This document shows, piece by piece, positions 1 to 5,229 of a stretch of 5,279 nucleotides of DNA. The position numbers and the translations under genes are program-made. The notes under the pieces were generated by a model. The model did no database searches, was not told the DNA's origin, and worked only from the letters and a program-made list of their open reading frames with translations. The stretch lies in the NCBI GenBank assembly GCA_964499425.1, contig CAZCLD010000069.1:1-5279 (forward strand). Direction: 5' to 3'. This stretch comes from JAQBYK01 sp964499425. Its GTDB lineage: Bacteria; Patescibacteriota; Gracilibacteria; UBA1369; LOWO2-01-FULL-3. Positions within the stretch are counted from its first letter, which is position 1, and each line of letters starts with the position of its first letter.

Positions 1-675
1 AATAAATTGATTCATTTTTATTAATGATAATAATGCCTTTAAGTATTTGGATCCGTAGGCTGGCTGAATAACAATTTGATTAACCTCAATATAACAAATA
101 TATTTAGTGCCGTCATGGTCAACTATTATTGCATAAAAATGGACTGGCCTGCTTTTATCTCTATTATTTAAATTACTTTTCATGAAATAAGTGCGATAGC
201 CAGCAGTTGAGAATATTTTGCAGATTTCTTTGGCCGTACCCCAACAATTTCGGTGAAAATTATGATTATTGTTATGCAATGGTTCTAGATAGTTTTGGCA
301 GTAGACGTTAAATAGAATATCTATTTTTTGCGCTAAAGCTATGGCGCTGTCATAAAATCTTGAATGTTGTAAATAACATTCTATTGGATTCACTGATGGC
401 TCAAGAGATATCTCTGAATCATATGGATCTATTTTTCTCATTATTGCCTCTGGATTATCAATCTGCCTGCCCCCATATATATCTTTGACAAATGAATTAT
501 CTCTAGCCAATTTATTTAATGGGATAAAAAGATATGTTCTGATTAAAAAATTTTTAATTGCTTTTTCTCTAGATTCTATGCCCTGTTGTACATTGTTTAA
601 GTGATTGGGAGCTAAAGAATATAAATGCTCTGGGTATAGTATCAATAATATTGCGAGTATGATTATTCTTCTCAT
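1..675 (-). CDS. Secreted transglutaminase-like protein (putative), 3' end beyond the window
   Basis: An uninterrupted frame of 225 codons runs from ATG at 675-673 to the window edge, with no stop. An in-frame TAA nine bases upstream makes this ATG the first possible one; no good Shine-Dalgarno precedes it. Residues 1-21 form a signal peptide (MRR, hydrophobic run to about 14, likely cleavage near YS/LA at 20-21), so the product is exported. The middle (25-125) is helical and unassigned. From 142 on, NCWGTA (Cys144) starts a helix, GYRTYFM follows, then VHFYAIIV (His179), a DHDG turn and YICYIEVN with Glu197/Asn199. This Cys-helix-strand-His-strand-acid order is what transglutaminase-like/papain-fold proteases show; the third catalytic residue is uncertain. 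Arginine codons are 8 AGA, 2 AGG, 1 CGA, 1 CGC, with many ATA, unlike the plus-strand genes, so it may be acquired. It could instead be an unrelated secreted protein; the ORF is secure, the function is tentative. Confidence 0.8.
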   Translation of the reverse strand, partial: MRRIIILAILLILYPEHLYSLAPNHLNNVQQGIESREKAIKNFLIRTYLFIPLNKLARDNSFVKDIYGGRQIDNPEAIMRKIDPYDSEISLEPSVNPIECYLQHSRFYDSAIALAQKIDILFNVYCQNYLEPLHNNNHNFHRNCWGTAKEICKIFSTAGYRTYFMKSNLNNRDKSRPVHFYAIIVDHDGTKYICYIEVNQIVIQPAYGSKYLKALLSLIKMNQFI

Positions 676-731
676 ATTGTTTTAAGCATTAATATTCCAT
701 TATTTGTGCCTCACTAAACCGCTTCCGCAAC

Positions 732-751
732 AAAATTTAATAAAATTTAAT
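732..751. repeat. Perfect tandem repeat of AAAATTTAAT (two copies)
   Basis: AAAATTTAAT occurs at 732-741 and again directly at 742-751. The 10-base period is about one helical turn, so both copies face the same side of the DNA. They lie between the candidate minus-strand promoter and the ATG of the secreted-protein gene. A regulator site or intrinsically bent DNA is possible; chance in AT-rich sequence is also possible. Confidence 0.55.
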
Positions 752-767
752 TATATGAATATATACT

Positions 768-797
768 AATAAATGACATATATAACATAATTGTCAA
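768..797 (-). promoter_or_regulatory. Candidate sigma-70 promoter for the secreted-protein gene
   Basis: On the minus strand a perfect TTGACA (-35) lies at 797-792. With an 18-base spacer the -10 position (773-768) reads TTTATT, four of six matches to consensus. It would give a leader of about 85 bases to the ATG at 675. The -10 match is mediocre and the region is AT-rich, so this is only a candidate. Confidence 0.3.
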
Positions 798-819
798 TAG
801 GCAGGGAGAGAATAAGTTA

Positions 820-849
820 TTGACTGAATCTTTATAATACATTTATAAT
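820..849 (+). promoter_or_regulatory. Candidate sigma-70 promoter toward the operon
   Basis: TTGACT at 820-825 and a perfect TATAAT at 844-849 are separated by 18 bases. The predicted start near 856 would give a leader of about 187 bases before the ATG at 1043. A second TATAAT at 833-838 sits 11 bases upstream and lacks a suitably placed -35. AT-richness raises the chance of a false match. Confidence 0.4.
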
Positions 850-850
850 A
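831..850. repeat. Direct repeat TTTATAATA, 11-base period
   Basis: TTTATAATA occurs at 831-839 and 842-850, separated by CA. Each copy contains a TATAAT hexamer, so the repeat duplicates a -10-like element about one helical turn apart. This may be alternative start selection or chance. Confidence 0.4.
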
Positions 851-1002
851 ATAAAAAGAGAATATTACTTTGATATAAAGGTTCTAATATGTCAAGGGGG
901 AATTTGTGGTTGTATCTTGCCTAATCATAATCAGTTAAGTAGGGATTGTTTTTTGGCAAAAGGGAAAATTATTGTTAGTAAGTAGAGTATTGATAAGGAA
1001 TG

Positions 1003-1011
1003 TGTTATGAT
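1003..1011 (+). promoter_or_regulatory. Candidate extended -10 promoter of the operon
   Basis: TGT followed by TATGAT (1006-1011) fits the extended -10 form (TGn plus a five-of-six -10). No good -35 is seen 16-18 bases upstream, which extended -10 promoters tolerate. The start would be near 1018, leaving a leader of about 25 bases with the ribosome site GAGG at 1033-1036. Confidence 0.35.
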
Positions 1012-1042
1012 TTCCGATAGTAATTAGAAAGCGAGGAAGTGG

Positions 1043-1822
1043 ATGATTTTGTTGCGGCCGTTAGTGGTTTTGGATCTGGAAACAACCGGGGCCTGGGTGG
1101 AGAAGGATAAGATTGTAGAGGTCGGGATGGTCAAATGTCTTCCCGATGGTGCCCGGGAGCAGTATGTTAAGCGGGTTAATCCGGGAATGCCCATTCCGCC
1201 GGCGATCAGCCGGTTGATTGGTATCAAGGATGAAGATATTGCGAATAGCCCCTTTTTCCGGGAGATTGCCAAAGAGGTGCTCTCTTTTATTGGGGAGGCG
1301 GATATCGGCGGTTTTAATGTTGAGCGCTTTGATCTGCCGGTATTGGAGCGGGAGATTGTGGCCAGTGGTCTGGCCTTTGACTGGCGGGGCCGGGTGGTGT
1401 ATGATGCCCAGAAAATTTATCATGTTAACGAGAAAAGGGATTTAACAGCGGCCTATAAATTCTATTGTAATAAAATATTGCAGAATGCTCATACGGCCCT
1501 GGCTGATGCGGAGGCCACCGCTGAGATTTTACAGGCGCAAACAGAAAAATATGGTGAGGGTCAAGGAAAGATTGAAACGTTAGAGCGCTTTAATTATGAT
1601 CATCCCCTGGAGTTTTTTGATAAAGAACGAAAGTTCCGTTGGTGGAATAAGGAGCTTTATCCGATGTTTGGTAAGTACGCGCGGAAATATTCAATTCGGA
1701 AAATTGCCCAGATCGATACTGGTTACCTGGAATGGATTTTGAAGCGGGATTTCAGCTCTGAGATAAAACAGATGATCGAGGGTGTGCTTAGCGGCCAATA
1801 TCCTAAATATCCGGAAGAGTAG
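1043..1822 (+). CDS. DnaQ-like DEDDh 3'-5' exonuclease with ExoX-type C-terminal domain
   Basis: This 259-residue cytoplasmic protein should remove nucleotides from DNA (or RNA) 3' ends using two metal ions. Exo I is VVLDLETTG with Asp11 and Glu13; Exo II is GFNVERFDLP with Asp97; Exo III is AHTALADAEAT with His150 and Asp155, so the DEDDh set is complete. The N-terminal ~170 residues match the length of an epsilon/DnaQ exonuclease domain. Residues ~190-250 (ending FGKYARKYSIRKIAQIDTGY..LEWILKRDFS in two adjacent blocks) resemble the small C-terminal domain of exodeoxyribonuclease X-like proteins, where FGKYKG and DPGYLxWxL are typical. ATG is preceded by GAGG at 1033-1036 with a six-base gap, which fixes the start. 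Arginine is mostly CGG (11 of 16). It is the first gene of the likely operon, 69 bases before the next. A role in repair is more likely than replicative proofreading because no polymerase is adjacent, but this is inference. Confidence 0.92.
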   Translation: MILLRPLVVLDLETTGAWVEKDKIVEVGMVKCLPDGAREQYVKRVNPGMPIPPAISRLIGIKDEDIANSPFFREIAKEVLSFIGEADIGGFNVERFDLPVLEREIVASGLAFDWRGRVVYDAQKIYHVNEKRDLTAAYKFYCNKILQNAHTALADAEATAEILQAQTEKYGEGQGKIETLERFNYDHPLEFFDKERKFRWWNKELYPMFGKYARKYSIRKIAQIDTGYLEWILKRDFSSEIKQMIEGVLSGQYPKYPEE

Positions 1823-1880
1823 GAGAGCGAAGCAGTCCCATCTTATATGTTACGTAAACGAAGCGCACGTTGAGTGTGGG

Positions 1881-1886
1881 AAGGAG
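1881..1886 (+). promoter_or_regulatory. Ribosome binding site AAGGAG fixing the kinase/phosphatase start
   Basis: AAGGAG lies five bases before ATG 1892. An in-frame GTG at 1874 lies upstream of this site and would add only six residues, so the ATG is preferred. Confidence 0.8.
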
Positions 1887-1891
1887 ATTGT

Positions 1892-2584
1892 ATGCGAGAT
1901 CTTTTAAAAAGTATTAATACGGCAATTACCGGTTTCCTCCTGGTAATGAGAACGCAGAAGAATATGCGTTACCATTTTCTTGCCGCCCTGTTTATTATTA
2001 TCTTGAGTGTGGCGCTTAATGTTTCGCGGATAGAGTTGATGATTCTTACTTTGACGGTAACCCTTGTCCTGATTATGGAAATGATTAATACGGCCATTGA
2101 AAATATTATTAATATTATTAAGACTAAATATCATCCCGTGGCCAAGGTGGTGAAGGATATTTCAGCGGCGGCGGTGCTGGCCAGCGCCATAAACGCGCTG
2201 GTAGTCGGTTATATTATTTTTTCTACCAAGATCCCCTTTGATTTTAAGACCGGGGTTTTACGTCTGCGAAATTCTTCCGCGGATCTTACTTTTCTCTGCC
2301 TGGCGCTGGTTATTATTCTTGTCGTTCTGATCAAGGTGCTTTTCCGCCGGGGCACGCCCTTAAAAGGCGGGATGCCCAGCGGTCATGCCGCTCTTTCTTT
2401 TGCCATGTGGACAATAATTGTTTTGCTTACTAAGAATCTGCTTGTCGCGCTGCTGGCTTTTTTGATGGCTTTTCTTATAGCCCGCAGCAGGATCCATAAG
2501 AAGATCCATAATTTTTGGGAAGTAGTGGCCGGTGCCCTGCTGGGGGTAGTGGTGGCCATGCTCATTTTCCAGCTTTTTTTCTAG
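1892..2584 (+). CDS. Fused DgkA-type undecaprenol/diacylglycerol kinase and PAP2 phosphatase
   Basis: A 230-residue inner-membrane protein. Residues 1-112 are a DgkA-family lipid kinase: three hydrophobic segments (about 30-47, 48-66, 93-110), the signature EMINTAIENIIN (Glu63, Asn66, Glu70) and YHPVAKVVKDISAAAVL (80-96). Position 74 is Asn where many relatives have Asp, and Ala replaces the usual Gly in AAAVL. Residues ~130-230 are a short PAP2 phosphatase with PSGHAALSF (162-170, catalytic-type His165) and SRIHKKIH (199-206, His206), then WEVVAGALLG; motif 1 is weak, K148...T155-P156, with Thr where Arg is usual. In Gram-positive-type relatives the kinase makes undecaprenyl phosphate from undecaprenol, and PAP2 enzymes make it from the pyrophosphate, so one protein may refill the carrier from two pools. 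The stop overlaps the ribosome site of the next gene. Lipid specificity (undecaprenol or diacylglycerol) cannot be read from sequence. Confidence 0.9.
   Translation: MRDLLKSINTAITGFLLVMRTQKNMRYHFLAALFIIILSVALNVSRIELMILTLTVTLVLIMEMINTAIENIINIIKTKYHPVAKVVKDISAAAVLASAINALVVGYIIFSTKIPFDFKTGVLRLRNSSADLTFLCLALVIILVVLIKVLFRRGTPLKGGMPSGHAALSFAMWTIIVLLTKNLLVALLAFLMAFLIARSRIHKKIHNFWEVVAGALLGVVVAMLIFQLFF
2575..2581 (+). other. Possible -1 slippery heptamer T_TTT_TTC before a stop
   Basis: In the frame of the kinase/PAP2 gene the last codons read CTT TTT TTC TAG, giving the canonical X_XXY_YYZ heptamer directly before the stop. The -1 frame is open (CTA GGA GGT GTT ATG) and leads straight into the histidine kinase. 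No strong stimulatory hairpin 5-9 bases downstream is visible, so this may be only a T7 run encoding Phe-Phe. Confidence 0.2.
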
Positions 2585-2588
2585 GAGG
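2583..2588 (+). promoter_or_regulatory. Strong ribosome binding site AGGAGG for the histidine kinase
   Basis: AGGAGG overlaps the upstream TAG stop (2582-2584) and ends four bases before ATG 2593. The frame extends upstream to a GTG at 2515, but only this ATG has a proper ribosome site. The overlap suggests translational coupling. Confidence 0.85.
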
Positions 2589-2592
2589 TGTT

Positions 2593-4554
2593 ATGGCTAA
2601 GAAAAAGAAAAAAGAAAAATCCCAAAAGGGCATGGGAGTAAAGGAGTTAAGAAAAAGATATAAACTTTTATCCGAATTAGTAGATCATATTCCTGATGTT
2701 GTTTATGTTAAGGACAGGCAGGGTAAACTGCTATTTGTTAACCGGGCCCACGCGAAAGGGGTTGGTCTGGCCGCGGAAAAAGTAGTGGGTAAGACTGATT
2801 ATGATCTTTTTCCCAAAAGGCGCGCGGATAAGATGACCGAAGATGATCAGCACGTGATGAAGAGCGGGAAACCGATGGTTGATAAGCTTGAGCGGGGGAC
2901 AAGGGTGGATGGCGTGGATAATTACGTCTCCACTACCAAGGTGCCTCATTGTGATGTGTCCGGGAAGGTTATCGGATTGATGGGGGTGACCAGGGATATT
3001 ACGCGCCGGATGCAGTTGGAAAAGATAAAAAAGGATAAGGAGAAAATAGAAAAGAAAGTGGCTTTGCTGGAAGACTTGAATAAGATGAAATCGGAATTTG
3101 TTGCGGTGGTTTCTCATGATCTGCGTATTCCGTTGACGGTGATTAAAGAAGCGATTATGATCATACTCGATGAACTGGCCGGACCGGTAAGCGGTAAACA
3201 GAAAGATTTATTGAACAAGGCCAGAAAGAGAGTTGATTACTTAAGTGATTTTATCGGTGAATTGCTGGAACTGGCCCAGGCGGAAAGCAATAAAATCAAA
3301 TTGACCTATTCCTTAATAGATTGCAGAGATTTAATTATGGAAGTGGCTGAATCCTGCCGTCAGTCGGCCAAGCAGAAAGGGATAGAATTGGATTATCATT
3401 TGCCGAAAAAGCAGTTGAATATTTTCCTGGATGTAAGCAAAATCAGCCGTGTGCTGACTAACCTCCTGGAGAATGCCATTAAGTATACAGAGCATAGCGG
3501 ACAGGTAAGGCTGGAAGCCAAGGTGCTGCGCGGAAAGTTAAAGATCACAGTAAATGATAATGGCGTCGGGATTGCTCCGGTGGATTTGAATAGGATTTTT
3601 GATAAAATGGTTCAACTTACCCGGAAAACGGCTGTAGCCAAAAAGGGAGTGGGGCTGGGGCTTTCCATTGTTAAGGAGTTAGTGGAAAGACACGGCGGGC
3701 AGGTAGGCGTAGAATCTAAGATCGGGGTTGGTTCGAAGTTTCACTTTACTCTTCCCGGACTTTACCCGTTGGATTTTCTCGATGAGGCTACGCGTTTTAA
3801 TATCAATGACTTTTTGGCTAAAAGTAAAAAGGTGCATTTTTATGATTTTCTTTTTGTTTCATATGATGAGCTGAAGAAGAAGTTGAAAGTCAAACCGGGC
3901 AAATTAGTCAGTGATTTGAAGAAGATTATTGACGCGACAATTATTGACAGCCCGGGGAAATCGCACCTGGTGCTAACCGATGCGCACAAGGGGTTGTGCA
4001 GCACCATTATTTCCGAGGCGGAGGATAAAGATATTCAGGGTATTATGAAAAGCCTGAAGGCGCAGCTAACTCGTTATTTTCGGGAAGTCACCGGCGAAAG
4101 GTTTTTTATCCATCCGGGGACGGCACTGTATCCCCAGCGCTCCAAGAAACTTCCTCTGCGTGAAGTAAGCAGTAATCTTTCTTTGAAGAGGATGCATATT
4201 GGCCAGGAACAGCGGCGGCATCAAAGATTTCGTTTTAAAACTGAGCTGGAGGTGCTTTTTCCTGACAAGACTACAGGTCTGTTCCGGACGGTGAATATTT
4301 CCCGCGGCGGCCTTTGCTTCGAGGTAGAAAAGGGATTAGTGCCCGGTTCCCGGACAGAGATTAAGCTTCTTCTCCCCGGGCAGAGCAGGTCGCTTAATCT
4401 CAGTACGCGGGTGGCCTGGGTAAAGGATTATGAACATTCTCATGATGATGTTCCGCGAAAGTATCGGGCCGGGCTGGAATTCCTGGATTTACAGAAGAAG
4501 GAAGAAACAAGACTTGCCGGACTGATCCGGGAGGTTGCGGCCAAGAAAAAGTAA
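2593..4554 (+). CDS. Soluble sensor histidine kinase: PAS-HisKA-HATPase-degenerate GGDEF-PilZ
   Basis: 653 residues, no membrane segment, very Lys-rich N-terminus. PAS domain ~20-138 (IPDVVYVKDRQGKLLFVN...GLMGVTRDIT), a charged coiled coil ~140-165, HisKA with SHDLRIPLT and phospho-acceptor His175, then HATPase_c ~275-388: N box NLLENAIKY (Asn294), G1 DNGVGI (322-327), F box FDKM (336-339), G2 GVGLGLS (352-358). This is a complete kinase core. Residues ~412-537 follow the GGDEF fold pattern (FLFVSYDELKKKL like the iDiDhFKxiN strand-helix; HLVLTDAHKGL where RYGGDEF should be; FFIHPGTALYP like vSiGiAxyP), but the active motif is gone, so no cyclase activity is expected. Residues ~540-640 are PilZ with RRHQR (Arg541, Arg545) and NISRGG (Asn568, Ser570, Gly573), both c-di-GMP-binding motifs intact. 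Inferred role: a cytoplasmic kinase tuned by a PAS ligand or redox state and by c-di-GMP. No cognate response regulator is in view, so it may be an orphan. Confidence 0.93.
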   Translation: MAKKKKKEKSQKGMGVKELRKRYKLLSELVDHIPDVVYVKDRQGKLLFVNRAHAKGVGLAAEKVVGKTDYDLFPKRRADKMTEDDQHVMKSGKPMVDKLERGTRVDGVDNYVSTTKVPHCDVSGKVIGLMGVTRDITRRMQLEKIKKDKEKIEKKVALLEDLNKMKSEFVAVVSHDLRIPLTVIKEAIMIILDELAGPVSGKQKDLLNKARKRVDYLSDFIGELLELAQAESNKIKLTYSLIDCRDLIMEVAESCRQSAKQKGIELDYHLPKKQLNIFLDVSKISRVLTNLLENAIKYTEHSGQVRLEAKVLRGKLKITVNDNGVGIAPVDLNRIFDKMVQLTRKTAVAKKGVGLGLSIVKELVERHGGQVGVESKIGVGSKFHFTLPGLYPLDFLDEATRFNINDFLAKSKKVHFYDFLFVSYDELKKKLKVKPGKLVSDLKKIIDATIIDSPGKSHLVLTDAHKGLCSTIISEAEDKDIQGIMKSLKAQLTRYFREVTGERFFIHPGTALYPQRSKKLPLREVSSNLSLKRMHIGQEQRRHQRFRFKTELEVLFPDKTTGLFRTVNISRGGLCFEVEKGLVPGSRTEIKLLLPGQSRSLNLSTRVAWVKDYEHSHDDVPRKYRAGLEFLDLQKKEETRLAGLIREVAAKKK

Positions 4555-4558
4555 AAAA

Positions 4559-5146
4559 ATGGGGAAAAGACCGTTTAAATTAATTTTAATAATTAGTTTC
4601 TGCCTGTTCAGCTGCTGCGGTTATGCTAAGGATCTGGAACTGGTGCTTTATCGGAGTTTTTTGCAGAAGTTAATGAATGGGGTGTTTCCCGTCCGCATAG
4701 AAAAGAGCTATAAACCGCAGGTCTCGTTAGGGCAGATAGGTAATTTGCTGGCCTTTGACTATACGCTCTCTTTACGTGATCCTGTTCTTGTTATCCACGG
4801 TAAATATATTCAAGTCAATGCCGATATTGATCTCCTCAGCCCCTTGGGAAAACATACATTTCCCGGCAGGTGCCGGTTTGTGCCGGTATTTAATAAAAGT
4901 AAAAACCTCATCGAATTCAAGGTCACCGAAGGGACAGTACGCGTTAAAATTGATACTGATAGTGTTGTGCTGGATTTAGGCACAGTTGATATCTCTCCTT
5001 TTATCAGTAATATCAAACTGCCGCTTGAATACGGCAAGATAACTGTTTCCGGCCGCCAGCTGCGGCCCCAGTGTGAGGATGTAGGGTTTAGGCTGTATAA
5101 AGACCGGGTAGTGGTAACGGGTGATATTGAAATAGCCGGCCGCTAG
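4559..5146 (+). CDS. Small exported protein of unknown function
   Basis: 195 residues from ATG 4559, four bases after the histidine kinase stop; I do not recognise the family. Residues 1-23 are a signal peptide (MGKRPFK, hydrophobic 8-19, then CCGYA/KD). Signal peptidase I cleavage after GYA is likely; LFSC at 16-19 is a poor lipobox, so a lipoprotein is possible but less favoured. After a short amphipathic helix (LELVLYRSFLQKLMNGVF, 26-43) the protein is alternating beta strands, for example LLAFDYTLSL, PVLVIHGKYIQVNADIDL, IEFKVTEGTVRVKID, RVVVTGDIEI. A helix followed by long curved strands is seen in lipid-binding TULIP/BPI-like and DUF1439-type envelope proteins, but this is only a resemblance. 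No clear Shine-Dalgarno lies before the ATG (A-rich GTAAAAAA); GGAGG at 4530-4534 is too far, so coupling to the upstream stop is probable. An in-frame TTG at 4535 would add eight basic residues and is less likely. Likely role at the periplasm or outer membrane. Confidence 0.85.
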   Translation: MGKRPFKLILIISFCLFSCCGYAKDLELVLYRSFLQKLMNGVFPVRIEKSYKPQVSLGQIGNLLAFDYTLSLRDPVLVIHGKYIQVNADIDLLSPLGKHTFPGRCRFVPVFNKSKNLIEFKVTEGTVRVKIDTDSVVLDLGTVDISPFISNIKLPLEYGKITVSGRQLRPQCEDVGFRLYKDRVVVTGDIEIAGR

Positions 5147-5159
5147 GCAGATGTGTGTG

Positions 5160-5190
5160 TTTTCTTTTCCTTCTCCTTTTATTTTTCCCC
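5160..5190 (+). terminator. Pyrimidine tract after the operon, possible Rho-dependent termination region
   Basis: The 31 bases from 5160 to 5190 contain no G and only one A; all others are T or C. G-poor, C-containing RNA is the loading preference of Rho. No hairpin followed by a T run is seen, so an intrinsic terminator is not supported. The tract is short and rich in T rather than C, so the call is weak. Confidence 0.25.
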
Positions 5191-5229
5191 GCGTAATTTT
5201 ACTAATATTACTACTTTTAAATATAAGAT

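Larger units (their letters stand above)
676..1042. other. AT-rich divergent intergenic region
   Basis: These 367 bases separate the minus-strand secreted-protein gene from the plus-strand operon. They contain a tandem 10-bp repeat (732-751), back-to-back promoter-like sequences around 792-797 (minus) and 820-849 (plus), a repeated TTTATAATA (831-839 and 842-850), an 11-base palindrome TTTTGGCAAAA (951-961), and an extended -10 motif just before the first operon gene. No tRNA, CRISPR array or convincing coding frame is visible. The composition resembles the gene to the left rather than the operon to the right. Confidence 0.6.

Noticed and set aside
889..924. Eleven-codon frame MSRGNLWLYLA with AAAGG seven bases upstream
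   Set aside because: Too short to tell from chance, with no sign of an attenuator hairpin after it.
1061..1423. 120-codon minus-strand frame inside the exonuclease gene
   Set aside because: It lies antisense to a gene with complete catalytic motifs and its translation has no recognisable domain; similar antisense frames inside the other genes are likewise shadows.
1836..1881. Inverted repeat TCCCA (1836-1840) and TGGGA (1877-1881) with an inner AACG/CGTT
   Set aside because: Stems of four to five pairs with a long loop and no T run; not a convincing terminator or switch.
1874..1891. In-frame GTG start for the kinase/PAP2 gene
   Set aside because: It lies upstream of the AAGGAG site that serves ATG 1892 and adds six residues (MWEGDC) not typical of the family.
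2515..2592. GTG start giving a 26-residue N-terminal extension of the histidine kinase
   Set aside because: It overlaps the end of the upstream gene and has no ribosome site, while AGGAGG fits ATG 2593. The open frame matters only for the frameshift idea.
4535..4558. TTG start for the exported protein
   Set aside because: GGGAGG directly abuts the TTG with no spacer, and the ATG at 4559 gives a cleaner signal peptide. It cannot be fully excluded.
5133..5145. Hairpin TAGC-CGGCC-GCTA at the end of the last gene
   Set aside because: Only four pairs, within the coding end, with the T-rich tract starting over ten bases later; not an intrinsic terminator.
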